From Brachynemurus nebulosus (taxonomy: Eukaryota > Arthropoda > Insecta > Neuroptera > Myrmeleontidae): a DNA stretch of 64,000 nucleotides. The stretch is from the NCBI GenBank assembly GCA_035578155.1, contig JAPWDM010000001.1:1240001-1304000 (forward strand), given 5' to 3'. Below the pieces are notes generated by a model. It was not told where the DNA came from, searched no databases, and saw only the letters and a program-made list of their open reading frames with translations. Positions 1 through 11,169 of the stretch are shown here, piece after piece. The translations under genes and the position numbers were made by a program. Positions within the stretch are counted from its first letter, which is position 1; every line of letters starts with the position of its first letter.

Positions 1-1413
1 ACGAACCACGCCACGACCACGCGACAGCGACAAAATAGTGGCTATTCTGTGGCCGGGTATGTATGCATGTACTTTTCTTATGGAAACACAAATTTCAAGA
101 CACACGAGCCACAGCCTGTCGTCGTAATCGGACACTGTCGCAATGTGTCGTCGTATTGTCGTTTTTAGTCGCTAAAACTTGCGACCAATGGACCACTTAT
201 AAGCGACAGATACGTACTACTAGTACTACAGTGTCTCTCGAACATTACAAGAAATCATTGAATAATACGACTCAAGCAGGTGTTTTGTAATTTTTGTTTT
301 GTTTAGTTTTCTTAATTGTGTGTATTTTTATTTCTTTTGGTCTTTTTTGATTGTTTTGTTCTTTTGTTATTATTTTGTTTTTTTGTTTTTGTTTTTTTCT
401 TGTTTTGTTTTTTTCTTTTTTTTTTGGTCTTTTTTAATTTTTTTTTGTTTTTGTTTCTTTGTTTTTATTTTCTTGAAAAAATGGCAATGGTTAACGAAGA
501 TTCATTTGATACGGAATTATTTATTGAGGAAATCCGGAATTTACCCGCAATCTGGGATTACACATATTCGGGATATAGTAACCGGATGGAAAAAGTAAAG
601 GCATGGGAACATCTTTGCTTCAAATTTTATGATAACTTTGAAAATAAAGAAAAGAAAGAAAAAAATTGAATATAAACCTTTTTATGACACATTTTATTTA
701 CAATAAAGGTACCGCTGTTATAAACGTATCCTGTATATATATTGTTTATTGATTTATTTTTGCAGAATTATTTATGTAATACAAAATAATTATTATAAAG
801 GCAAATTGGTCAACAGAATTGAAACATTTTTATGGCATGGAAAAACCCTTCGGTTAAGAATAAAAGCATGTACTAGAAGCTCTCCTGCTGTTTGAACGTG
901 GATTATTGACTATTATTAGATAAATAAGCTATATAATTATTTAAACCTTTTTAGTTTTATAATAATAGAAAAAAATTAAAAATTCAAAGAAATAAAGAGC
1001 TGAAAATTTTTGAATTGTTTCATCAAATAATTTTAAAAATTGAATCTGCAAAAATATGTAATACCAAAATACCGATATGTATTTTAAAAGAAATATTATT
1101 TAAAAGAAGAATCACCTCTCTGATTAATTTTGTTTATTTTTATCCTAGCGTACCTACTTCACGCTGCAAAATTTTAAGTTCCTTAAATTTCAGTATTGAT
1201 AAATCAATTATTGTATGAATACTTAACGCAGACACTGTATATAACAAACAGTATTAAGTGGCTTTGATGCCTCCTAGCAGTGACTGTACGTGCTGTACGT
1301 CATTCGGCCACTAAAAAGTGGCTCGCAAGTCGCCGTCTAAGACACACGAACGACAGTACAACCACACGACAACCACAAAAAAGTGGTCGTGGCGTGGTTC
1401 GTGTGTCTTGGCT
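1..1413. mobile_element. PIF/Harbinger-like element, left end cut by the window
   Basis: The first 20 bases are an exact inverted match to 1383-1402, and both ends are rich in short GC-rich CCAC/GTGG words, unlike the AT-rich surroundings. The right end continues outward as GTGTCTTGGCTC followed by TAA, so the left terminus must lie just before base 1. Subterminal copies of the same words occur at 100-160 and 1300-1375, including a small palindrome GCCACT...AGTGGC near 1301-1323. The interior carries a MADF-domain ORF at 481-669. PIF/Harbinger elements encode a Myb/MADF-like DNA-binding protein beside their transposase and duplicate TAA/TTA, so that assignment fits, but no transposase is left. 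The 670-1260 stretch shows no gene. Confidence 0.5.
481..669 (+). CDS. Truncated MADF-domain protein (62 aa) of the PIF/Harbinger-like element
   Basis: The frame starts at the ATG at 481 (context AAAAAATGG). An upstream extension to 316 is a T-rich run of Phe/Leu codons and is not credible protein. The protein contains a recognisable first half of a MADF domain: a hydrophobic FIEEIRNLP stretch, an IWDYTY tryptophan motif at about residue 22, and a KAWEHL second tryptophan motif at about residue 41. These match the family pattern 'L-x-x-V-x-x-x-P-x-LW ... AW-x-x-I'. It then runs into a lysine/glutamate tail and stops, so the C-terminal helices of the usual domain of about 80-90 residues are missing. 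Such proteins bind DNA, in this context probably the element's own subterminal repeats. It is likely a decayed second ORF of the transposon. A host MADF gene is less likely because of the length and the flanking TIRs. Confidence 0.5.
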   Translation: MAMVNEDSFDTELFIEEIRNLPAIWDYTYSGYSNRMEKVKAWEHLCFKFYDNFENKEKKEKN

Positions 1414-2934
1414 CTAAATATAAAAGATCCATTAGTGGATCAGGAAGAGCTCTCATATTAGTGAAGATAACGAAAATAACGATGATTGTCTGTGTATTGA
1501 TTGTTTTGAAAAGTACTCAGAAACAAAAAACAATTTGACTGGTTAAGATACATAAAGTGCCAAAAATGGTTACATAATATGGCATGCATCATGTATGGAG
1601 ATGTGTGTAAAATGCAAAATTTCTAATATGAACTATGCGGCATCCCTCTTTCCTTAATGCAGCTCTCTCCCATAGGTGTGGGAGAGACGCCGCTTTGTAG
1701 GCTCTACAAAAATGTTAATTATGAATCGTTTATGACTCAAAATTTAAAATTATTTATAAATAATTTTAATGAACAATGTTTGCGTTTATTGCGTACCAAA
1801 TTTCAAATCAATTAAATGCATACTTTAATAATTATCAAGTGTTTTCAAAATGTGCGGCATCTCTCCCGCATTCACCCTATATAATCAGCTACGCTATCGG
1901 AGTCAAAACATTCTGCGTGTATCCAGATTCCACCGCTCCTGCAACGATACCTTTGCAAAAAGGCCTTGCACTCAATCTTTTGCAAATGAGAGCCACATAG
2001 GCTCTCATTTCCCGAAATCCACCATTTTGTAAAACATCGTTATATATTTCAATATTCATTTGTTATCACAATTCGGATAATCATAACAAAAAATAGACAA
2101 ACTTAACTTCATAATTAGTGATAATTAATTTTAATAAATTGATAATTTAGTTCTTACTTTGACATCGTTAAAATTACTTCATTACGGGCACCGAGCACAA
2201 TAAACAAAACCTCTTTTAACAATTGAATGCGTCCAACTACCGAAAAATGCTCATGAGTGAAGCTTAGCCGACAAGTTCTGAAGACGTTTAAGTTGCGTAC
2301 TAGCGAATACAATATACATGCATTAGAGGCGTGTACTTTTGCACCGCTCCCATTACCCGTCGTAAAAGAAACAACAACTTCGTTTTAAGAACTCTTTCTA
2401 CCAAGCCCTAAGCGTGTTTGTAAAAAATTGTGGATAGCAGTGTGCCAGTGAGTGGTTCGCTACCGCTTAAGTGTGTCAGTCACACAGCAACTGTAGCCGG
2501 TTTCAGATCGATTGTTATCAATCACTTTCAACAATAAGCGAATACATATACAGTAATATGCATGTACTCTAACACCGGTATACATATACACTGCAGCCGT
2601 CTCCCTCCACGGACAGCGTGTGATGTTGGTACGTACACAACCGTACATCACACTACTACATCGATACGAGATCTATGTTGTAACATGTTGTGCGTTTGGA
2701 GGGGACAGAAATTAGGTCATTTGTGACGAAAGCTACTGTCCACATTGAAAAAGCTAGTACAGAGATACGGAGTTTGTTTCTGAATATTCTGTGCTTTCTA
2801 CGATATCCTACACCCTGCTGTACATGGAAAAAAATACGAAACTTTTTTGCTGTATATTAATTGAGATCTTATTAACTGAGATATACATGCAAAAAATATC
2901 ATGTTCATAATCGAAAGGTACCTATAGGAATAAT
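1414..2934. other. Gene-free stretch
   Basis: No convincing coding frame is present. Frames at 1776-2032 and 2460-2651 are short, lack splice signals and have no recognisable motif. A small hairpin CTCTCCCATAGGTGTGGGAGAG lies near 1663-1687, and a second GC-richer block at 1855-2030 may be an old repeat. I cannot classify either. Confidence 0.4.
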
Positions 2935-3015
2935 GAGGGTGTGACAGACGGACAAACAAATCGGCAGACATGATGGAATTATAAGGATTCCAATGTTTTT
3001 TCTTCGGAACCCTAA
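2935..3015 (+). repeat. Retroelement-like 3' tail
   Basis: The text GACAGACGGACAAAC followed by a TAAGGATTCC...CGGAACCCTAAAA ending resembles the 3' tail shared by many insect non-LTR retroelements and the SINEs that borrow it. No reverse transcriptase remains upstream. The assignment rests on recall of that tail type and is tentative. Confidence 0.35.
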
Positions 3016-3693
3016 AATGGAATTAGTACTCAAACAATAAAAATATTAATCTACTTTTTTTCGCCAACAAAACTACCATTACAGTAACTAAAGAATGGAA
3101 TCTATTTTATAACTTTCGAAAATTATCACAATTTATACTTTTGCAATTATACCTTAAGTATTAATTAATATAGGTATAAATATAATATAGAGCAATACTT
3201 TGATACATAAATAAAACACATGAAATAACTACACGAGGTATGTTGTATTTAGCAAACTACATTAAAGTATTATATAACATATGCGATGTAAAAGGTTCGT
3301 AGAAAGGAAAATAGGAAAAGTTTTTCTAATATAAGTACAAAAAAATTATTTTCTAACGAAACGTCGGGGTAATTACAGTGACCGTAACAATAAAATTGAT
3401 CATCCATATCGTTACGAAGTACAGTTGGGGAGGTAAAGTACCAAACGCTCTACAGAATTATATAGGAATAAGTTGTACACACTATTCCAGATTAAAACTG
3501 ATGATAGGCTATGGCAAACTAAACAAAAGATCCTAATACACCAGAAATCCAATGGTACGTAGTGGTCGGTGCAAAGTTAAGGGGAAGTCCGTAAAATCAG
3601 AAGATCAGGGGAGTCGGTTAACTTTTATGTGGGGGGTCGGTAAATATTACTTATCTGAATTTATTTAAAACGAAACTATTCTAAGAAAATGTG

Positions 3694-3993
3694 CTATTTG
3701 GTCTCTTTTTAGTCGTCACCAATTCAATAGCGACGTCTGTGTTTGGATATCTTGGCTAGTTTACGAATAGAATATTCCAGAACATTTGTCAAGATACGCT
3801 GTTTGACCTCTTTTTTAATGACCAGTTAAATGTTGTAATTGATTTTTCGATATATTTGCTAGTTAACAAATAGAACATTCTAGAATTTTTGTCAAACTGT
3901 ACCACTTAATCTCATTTTTAGCGACCAATTCAATAGTGAAGCTGTTTTTTTGATATCTCTGCTAGTTGACGATTAGAATATTCTAGAATTTTA
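3694..3993. repeat. Tandem repeat, about 103 bp x 3
   Basis: Three diverged units start at about 3694, 3799 and 3902 (spacing 105 and 103 bp). Each holds, in order, a TCTYTTTTTA word, ACCAATTCAATAG, TTTGATATMT, CTAGTT(A/G)ACRA and AGAAYATTCYAGAA. The units differ from one another at many sites, so the array is old. No coding frame runs through it. Confidence 0.7.
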
Positions 3994-4324
3994 CGTTACT
4001 CATTTTGCATTTGCATTTTGAATATTACGTATGCAGAACATGTGCATATATGTATGCAATAAAATTTAACAATTTTTAGTCTACGAGGCTCTCATACAAT
4101 ATTACCTACGGCCCTGACTCTGGCTTGGTACATAAATTTTCACCAACCCAGATAAACATATCTGTGAGAGGAGCACCCCACTAAGTCATTGACGTCACTA
4201 CATAAAATCGGAGTACGTATCATTGGATGTCCACTGTACCATGTTCGTTTACTGTGTCTAAATTTCGAAAATATAAGTATTGAAATTTTGGGATTATCGT
4301 TTGAGGATCACTAGTGTGTATGTA

Positions 4325-4838
4325 CAAACTTATACGAGGCGATTCAGAAACCGGAAACGGGTGGGTTCAAGAAGATCAGCGGTCAGGGCGTACCGCGGCC
4401 TCAAAAAAAGTTTCGAATTCGTTTCAAGCGGAAAAACTGTAAACTCCAAATAATACCTACAAAAGCCTACTGCAACGTTTTCAAAAAAATGTACGAAGAA
4501 AGAGACCAGAAGAATCGATTAATGGCTTTCTACTTCATCATGACAATGCACCATTTCATATCTCGCCTTTAATCCGTGAGTTTTTGGCACAAAATAGTTT
4601 CTACGTGTCCATATCTAGCTTATTATCCGGATTTAGCACCATGCGATTTCTGACTTTTCCAAAAATAAAAATCGTGCTAAAAGGAAATTGTTTTGATACC
4701 ATTCCCTTCATTAAGAGGGCCACGACAGAGCAGCTCGAGGCCATTCCGAAAGAATCCTTCCAGAAATACTTCCAATCATGGAATCAACGTTGGGATAAGT
4801 ACATCCCTAGCCGAGGGAAGCACTTTAAAGGAGATTAA
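4325..4838 (+). pseudogene. Mariner transposase remnant (C-terminal part)
   Basis: Translated pieces match the catalytic half of a mariner transposase. They include a HHDNAPFH motif near 4535-4560 (the second aspartate of the DDD triad) and, about 70 bases later, a YYPDLAPCDF motif in another frame (third aspartate). The tail is the family-typical FPKIKIVLKG ... EQLEAIPKESFQ ... WNQRWDKYI ending at 4838. A frame change falls between the two catalytic motifs and a stop follows the second, so the gene is dead. The N-terminal DNA-binding half and the first aspartate are missing or unrecognisable. A terminal-repeat-like sequence TGATCACACTTCGTATA follows at 4900-4916. A related TATACGAGG lies at 4332-4340, suggesting that the element lost its 5' half. 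Confidence 0.85.
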
Positions 4839-4916
4839 TTGAAAGTTGATGTAAACTTATTACTTTGCTCGTAACAAAATTATTCACCGTATTAATTTTT
4901 GATCACACTTCGTATA

Positions 4917-5065
4917 TACTTACATACGCAGTTTCGTATATATGTAGCGTAATATTAGTAAAAGTAATTTAGTAGTAACTTGTGAAGTGACACGCTTCAA
5001 TAAAAGCCTTCTGCAGCCGCCATTTATATATATATTGAAACAAAAAATATGATGTAAAACTTTAA
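4917..5065. other. Spacer between mariner remnant and SINE
   Basis: AT-rich DNA with a short TATATATA run at about 5027. Nothing else is recognised. Confidence 0.4.
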
Positions 5066-5142
5066 GAGACCCTGAGTTGGTCTACTGGGTAGCGACTCAG
5101 CTTCTTGTCTGGTAGATTATGAGTTCGAAACCAACCGGGGGA
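5066..5142 (+). repeat. tRNA-derived SINE head
   Basis: A pol III type internal promoter is visible. TGGTCTACTGGGTAGCGAC at about 5079-5097 resembles box A, and GAGTTCGAAACC at 5121-5132 matches box B (GGTTCGANNCC). The spacing is typical of a tRNA. The clover-leaf stems do not close well and no CCA-proximal acceptor stem is seen, so this is a SINE head rather than a working tRNA gene. Confidence 0.5.
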
Positions 5143-5656
5143 AATACGTCATCATCATTACCACACCTCTCATATATGAATAGAGTCATTCCTATATTAA
5201 AACTCAATAGTATTACGTTACAATGGTGCATATGATCTTAGTTGTCGTGCAGCTAACCAACAGAAAAAAAAGGCTTTAAGGTCATAGTAAATACAACGAC
5301 AAACCTCAGAAATATAAATCAGTTTTTTCTTATTAAAAAAAATTCCCGAAATTGTCGTTATTTTCGCCTGTCTAAAGATGTTTCTCCGCTTAATTTTAGA
5401 ATGATAATCGATTTGTACGTCGTATTCATAATTTTGAATACCACTGTATTCTATTTCTCTATCCTTATATATGTATCAAATTGCAAGTTGGTATGTACAA
5501 TATTATTTGCTAAAAGCGTCATTATTGTCAGTGTTACATCGAAGAAATTCTATAACTGCTATTCACATAAAAATGTTTGGTACTTTTCTTAAGTTATTGT
5601 AATTTTCTTTTTAAATTGCCAAAGGCTAGACAATAAAGTATAGTGGATATTTTATC
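5143..5656. other. Gene-free stretch
   Basis: AT-rich DNA. An open frame at 5401-5592 encodes only hydrophobic, low-information sequence with no splice sites. The first part may be the body of the SINE that starts at 5066. Confidence 0.35.
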
Positions 5657-5658
5657 TA

Positions 5659-6660
5659 CACTAACGGAAATAATTAAAGGATCAAAAAAAATTCCAAATT
5701 TTTAGTGACTTTTCGAATGGCTGAAAAATGGTCGCGTCGGAGTCGTAAGCAAAGCAATTTAAAGCTGAAAGTTTCTAGTTTCGAGATCTTGCGATCAAAA
5801 AATTTTCAAAGCAACGTGTGTGGCGCAATCCTATTAAATACACTGAAAAAAAAATTTTCCAAATTTTTTCGGTTTTTTTTTTGGGTCCACGGACTTGGAA
5901 AAAATTTTTCCCACTTAACCACCATATGGACCGGATGACTTGTTCATTCAACTTTAATTTGCTTTTTTATAGACTTTTATACGACCACTTCTCGCTGAGA
6001 TATCGGACTTTGAATGCAAAAGGATCATTTCGTCTTTGACCATCGATATCTCAGCAACCAATGATCACACAGAAAATTGAACGGGTGTTTTAAAAACTCG
6101 AATAAATTCTCTACAAGGATTAGCCATTATTTTTTCGGAAAAAATTTTTTTTGCATACTTTACATGAATTTGAAAAATCAATAAAAAAGGAGCTTTTGGT
6201 GGCTCTTTGGAAAATCAAGCGCTGAATTAAAAACTTCGAGAAAACCACTAATGTTAAGTGTGCCTTTTACAGTTTAATATACCCACAAAAACCCCACCGA
6301 GTTTCAGTTTAATCCATCCAACCGTTTTTGTGTTTCATTCGATTGAATTTTTGAAAAAATTAAAGGATCATTTTTTTGATCTTAAACTTTCATAATCTTC
6401 AACAAAATGAAAAAAAAAAATTTCTGTTTTTTTCACATTTTTATCAATAACAGTATTTAAATTTATAAAAAAAGAGAATTTCTTAGAAAATTTTTAAAAA
6501 AATTTTTTTTCTAAAATTTTTCAAAAAAAATTTTGAAAAATTTTTTCGGAAAATTCTTAAAAAAATTTTTTTTTTTGAAAATTTTCTATGAAATTTTTTT
6601 TTTTTTGATAAATTTAAAATTTGGAATTCTTTTTTGATCCTTTAATTATTTCCGCTAGTG
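5659..6660. mobile_element. TA-flanked MITE, about 1.0 kb, Tc1/mariner type
   Basis: The left end reads CACTAACGGAAATAATT and the right end, reversed, CACTAGCGGAAATAATT. The match continues through AAAGGATCAAAAAA and AATTCCAAATTTT, giving TIRs of about 45 bp. Both ends are bordered by TA (5657-5658 and 6661-6662), the duplication used by the IS630-Tc1-mariner group. The interior is A/T homopolymer-rich and has no transposase. An internal AATTAAAGGATCA...TTGATC near 6357-6381 repeats part of the TIR. Small open frames at 5705-6039 are chance frames. Confidence 0.8.
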
Positions 6661-6662
6661 TA

Positions 6663-7083
6663 TATATGCAACAGAAAATTCAAGCCAAATTATATAAAGA
6701 AGAAATAAAATATCAATACTTTTGATACTCAGTATATAATATAGCGAAACCTGGTGCTAAAACGGTGGCAGTTTTGTTGACAACATTACCAAAATTACCA
6801 AAATATTTACACGTACCTACTAAATGTAAAGGTCATCATACAAATGATGTCATTCAAAAACTACTTGTTAGAAACAAAAATGGGTTTCAATTGTCATATC
6901 ATTCTCATGAAATGTTGCCAAACAACCCCAGTAAAGTACTTCTTAAACGTGACTGACGTAACCGTGGCCGTAGGAATACACGCAGTGACTTATTTATTTA
7001 GGTTTAGTATCACTCCGGGCTGTTTAGCTTTGACCACCCCCACCCTGGACATTTTTTCACTGATTTTCTATAAATACTAATTA
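6663..7083. other. Gene-free spacer
   Basis: Overlapping short frames (6765-6956, 6844-7080) show no motif and no splice signals. I see no gene. Confidence 0.35.
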
Positions 7084-7602
7084 TTGCGTCATCCGGAAAG
7101 TTCTGCTAGTTTTGGAGCCGCTCGGATGAATTCATATTTCTTCAAGTAGCAAACGCAGACGCAACATGCACCAACATGTTAGTGTTATGCCAATAATGTT
7201 GTTTGTAATATGTATCATACATCTTTAAACAGTGCTTAAATAATTTTATCTTTTTTGTAAATAACGATGAGCAATCTTAGACATCAAGGAACATCATTAT
7301 ACGAGTTTAAAAAATACTAATGCAGTTAACGCAACGAGAAATATTTGTAGTGTCTATGGTGATGCGCTTTCTGACAGAACTTGTAAAGAGTAATTTTTCT
7401 TTGGAAAATGAGGCTTCTTCCGGTCGACCTGTGTGTATTGACGATCAATTTACCCGTCAAGAAATAAAGTGAAACCCGAGGTAAACAATCAAAGAATTAG
7501 CGACAACTTTGGAGCATTGAAAATCCGTAGTATTCGGCTATTTGAAGAAAATTGAGATGGTTATTTACACCAAAAACGGCACGAACTTTCCGGATGACCT
7601 AA
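7084..7602 (+). mobile_element. Internally deleted mariner (519 bp) with N-terminal transposase remnant
   Basis: TIRs share GTCATCCGGAAAGTTC (7088-7103, inverted at 7583-7598) and TA borders both sides. Between them, broken frames encode the start of a mariner transposase. They include an IIRYEFKK-like start near 7294, ICSVYGDALSDRTCK (helix-turn-helix region) near 7345-7388, ENEASSGRP near 7407-7432, and a TIKEL...KSVVFGYLKK-like second helix-turn-helix near 7485-7550. Stops and frame changes interrupt it, and the whole DDD catalytic part is deleted. It is the complementary half to the C-terminal remnant at 4325-4838, but the TIRs differ, so they are different mariner lineages. Confidence 0.85.
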
Positions 7603-9888
7603 TACAAAAAATACCTACTCTTATTTATTTCAAAACTTTTCTTTGGAATTGCTGAGACACAAAGAATTCGATCAAATCCAAATAGTCTGGACAGAAAAAA
7701 ATTTTTAGTTCTTGAAAAGGAAAAATCATTTACTAAACTGTTTAAAAGTAAAAAATACTTTACTAACTGTTTTTGATCACTATAAAAAAATTGTTGAAGT
7801 AACAAATATTTCAATTCTATTCATATATAGTTACAGAAACAAAACAATTTTAGTAAGACACTAAAAATAATTACATATTTAACTAAATAACAATGTATTG
7901 ATAACTATGTTGTATTGTTAATGTAACCAAAACATTAAGCATACATTAGTAAATGATTTTATTGCAGGTTTCATAATTCGTCTCGCGCTTAATAAACAAA
8001 CCTTTATGGTTTCTACAATTTTTCATTTTATTTATTTATAAATTCTCTTTTAAATCTTTGCTAAGTACTAACTTAACTAAACTGCAGTTGGAACATCTAC
8101 GAATCGAACCTACAACATCTGTATTTTTATTAAATATATACCGCACCTTCATCGATTGGACCACAGGACAATCAATGCTGCTTATCATTAAATACACTAT
8201 ACTATTATTACGTACGGAGAATAAATTTTTTTGTGTTTTTATTTTCTTTAAGAATAAACAGAATAATTTTTTTGTTGGTTTTATTATATAAAAATTAAAA
8301 TATATAGATAAGTTGAAGATTTGCTAAGTTCATCGAAAAATGAAGAATAAAATCATTTGATAGATTAACAAGAATGGCTCTTTGCAAAAAGTTGCATTAA
8401 AAGTTAATTTTTTAAGAAATTACCCACAATATAATAAATTTAATCGTTAAAACCCGAAACTGGCATGTTATTCGGTAATAGAGCACACAACGCGGAATGT
8501 AGGTATAATAAGATTTAATCATAGGAAGTTCTGTGGTTTTTTTTTTTGAGACCGTTAAGGATTTAATGTACCTATTATCTTTCATACATATTTCCATCTA
8601 TACATTATATAATAAAAAGATTAGAACACAAGATAGAAGATATTATATCTATCCGATATAGTAGAATATTCTGTTAACAATTTTTTTTTTTTGCTGACAA
8701 AGTTTCGCAATATATGTATACGCTACATAAAGACTTACATAAGTACACACTTACATGCATATGAGTATCTTATAAGAAAATTTAATACGTAGTCGAATTA
8801 TTATATTCATAATATTACATACACATATATGGGATTTTTCCTTTATGATAGTTCAATTAAAACCAACACATGTAATTTCGACCTAGTATCATCAAGTTTT
8901 ATAAAAAACTTTTTTTGTCATCAAGTTCATATTTCTTATAGAGCACGGTGCCAGATAAATACTAGTCCATCTAGTCGAAGCCCCCGCAACACAAAATTAT
9001 ACCTGATAAAACACCTAAATTTAAAAAAGATAAATCGGATAGTATATAATGCCGGAAATAGAAAATGTTCGACAGACCTTTGAAGTTTTGTTAAATTCTA
9101 TTTTTAATGAATTTTACTGAGGAATCGACAGAACCGGCGGAAGGAAGGCAGGTGGGGCTGTAGTTCGGAAGATTGGAGTCTTCGGTAGGGCTTCAGACGA
9201 AGTAAAAAAGCGTTTTGTTTGCTCGTGGATGTATTTTTACAGAAAAATTTTTGGTAATTTTTTGATACTACGGGAAGGCCCGTCATTTCCTTCATTAATT
9301 GAAGGTTGAGGCTACCTCTTCGTTTTAGAAGAAAAATTGTTGTAGTTAAGTCTACCAAAAATGATTTTCCTCTAAGTATTTAATGAAAAACAATCAGTAA
9401 TTATTTCTTAGAATTTAAATCTATGTATTTATGAAACTTTAAAAAAATGATAGATATTTTTATACCGTTTTCAGACCTCGTATCGATTTGCTTTTAAAAA
9501 CTTATCCAATTAGGTTTTAAGGTACAACTAACTAACTATTTAAAAATACTTGGTTTGATTTTTAAAGTAAATTACAGAATAAATGAATGAAGAGAATCGC
9601 CAGGTAAGGTAAGGCTACATAAAAACAACAAGTAAAAACATTTTCTATATGTTTCTATTTTAGTAATATAATAACCTTGTAAAATATTCTCCAAAATTAG
9701 GAAGGTAAAATTTATAATAAACTTCTGTGGCTTTGTTTATTTTCCCAATAATTTCTAATTTCTAACTAGTTCACTTTTCTTCAAAATAATAAACCCATTT
9801 TAATCCAATGTATTATTTAGTGATACTGTAATAAAAATGTACCTTAAACTGAATTATTCCTTTTCTCTGTCAAAAACACTAATTTTTA
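7603..9888. other. Gene-free stretch holding one SINE head
   Basis: AT-rich DNA with several short frames (7599-7814, 8058-8291, 8829-9083, 9104-9358), none with splice sites or motifs. The 9104-9358 minus-strand frame lies in a locally GC-richer block (9110-9360) that may be an old repeat of unknown type. Confidence 0.35.
8090..8175 (-). repeat. tRNA-derived SINE head, minus strand
   Basis: Read on the minus strand, GTGGTCCAATCGATGAAGG (box A-like) is followed about 50 bases later by GTAGGTTCGATTCG (good box B). The intervening arm is A/T-rich and extended, unlike a true anticodon arm. This is a SINE head, not a functional tRNA. Confidence 0.45.
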
Positions 9889-10430
9889 ACCGACTTCAAA
9901 AAAAGAGGAGGTTCTCAATTCGACTGTATTTATTTTTTTTTTGGGTATGTTACTTCATAACTTTGGTATATGGAAACCGATTTCGATAATTCCTTTTTTG
10001 TTTGAAAGGATGTACTTCCGGGGTGGTCCCATATAAATTTGAGCAAAATCTAATCAGGGACTTCGGAGATATGCGACAAAATTCCTTAATGACGAAGGTC
10101 TTGAAGTCATGATTCCCGATTTTGATCAAACTTGGTAAATGTACAGAACAAATAAAAATAATAGACTTGTATTTTTTTTATCTGCCATAAAAGCCATTTA
10201 AGGGGTGAAATTGAGTCTCAAAATCGGGGTAAAAATTAAATTTTATAAAACTACTCGAAAACTATAAAAGCTAGAAGAAAAGTTTAATTTGACACAAGCC
10301 TTTATTTTTAAAGGTCTTTCTACCGACGTACTCAAATCCAGGGTCGGACCTATTGGAGGGGTCTTAACAATAAAATTGGGGGTAAAATTTGAAATAGGGT
10401 GAATATGGTTTGACCAATAATATTAATATC
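9889..10430 (+). repeat. Dispersed repeat family 'ACCGACTTC' (copy 1)
   Basis: It starts ACCGACTTCAAAAAAAGAGG and passes through the phrases GGTGAAATTGAG, CTCGAAAACTATAAAAGCTAG and CCAGGGTCGGACCTAT. The same phrases in the same order occur at 48840-49300 and in part at 24540-24620. Repeats beginning with this ACCGACTTC phrase are widespread in insect genomes. The mirror end GAAGTCGGTT occurs at 11136-11145, so the element may extend to there and include the palindrome at 10827-11169. Confidence 0.55.
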
Positions 10431-10826
10431 AAATATGAAAACTGTATCGAAAATACTAGTTCACATGTTTTTGTCAAAGCCGTAACGCTATAATTAAAAA
10501 CTTAAATCTTAACTAACTAATAACTATTTTAATCGTTTTTACTCGTTGTAATTATACTCTTAAATCAATATTTTAACGAAAGTATTCCATAAATTTAAAG
10601 AAAGTATTCCATTAAGGGGCTTATATCCATTCCAAAGGCTCTGGTTAATATTGGAAATGGTTGAATTATTTTAAATTACAGAACCGACACAAGCAAAATT
10701 AAAATTGTGAGCATTGGTTTTTAAGCTGTTGTTTTAGGATATATGGTTAATATTTTAAATTCAAAATCGGAAATTATCACTTCAAGGTCTTTCCTTGTAA
10801 GAGATTCAGGGTCACTCAAAAGGGAA

Positions 10827-11169
10827 AAATAAAGCCTTTTTAAGAAAAAAAATAAAACCGACTTCAAAATTCTAATTAAGAGCACTGAAAACTATAAAAT
10901 AATTACGCAGTTAATCAAGATATAAATCTAAAAATAAAATTTTCCAGTTTTTGAAGTTGGTGCCAATTGCCTATTTAATCATTTAGAAATAGTAATAGTC
11001 GTAACAAGGTTTCTGTAACAGAACCTGCCGAAGCACCAACTTCAAAAACTGGAAAATTTTATTTTTATATTTATATCTTGATTAATTGCGTAATTATTTT
11101 ATAGTTTTCAGTGCTCTTAATTATAATTTTGAAGTCGGTTTTATTTTTTTTCTTAAAAAGGCTTTATTT
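10827..11169. repeat. Large palindrome (137-bp arms) with rRNA-derived loop
   Basis: Arms 10827-10963 and 11033-11169 are inverted copies with only a handful of differences. Each contains ACCGACTTC near its outer part and TTTTTGAAGTTGGTGC at its inner end. The 69-base loop contains a fragment matching the 3' end of 18S rRNA. The structure would fold into one long hairpin and looks like a fold-back MITE or the terminal hairpin of the ACCGACTTC family. Confidence 0.8.
10997..11033 (+). other. 18S rRNA 3'-end fragment (37 bp)
   Basis: AGTCGTAACAAGGTTTC is identical to the universal sequence near the 3' end of eukaryotic 18S rRNA. The next 20 bases (TGTAACAGAACCTGCCGAAG) match the rRNA continuation (CGTAGGTGAACCTGCGGAAG) at 15 positions, so 32 of 37 agree. 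It stops exactly at the inner edge of the right palindrome arm. It is far too short to be a gene. Confidence 0.8.

Noticed and set aside
299..669. Long overlapping frames of 99 and 117 codons at 299-598 and 316-669
   Set aside because: Most of their length is a T-rich tract translating to Phe/Leu/Cys. Only the part from the ATG at 481 in the second frame has protein-like content.
9104..9358. 84-codon minus-strand frame in a GC-richer block
   Set aside because: No recognisable domain, splice sites or relation to gene A exon phases. Kept only as a note in the gene-free stretch.
10997..11033. A real rRNA gene
   Set aside because: Only 37 bp match and they are enclosed in a palindrome. No other rRNA sequence is present.
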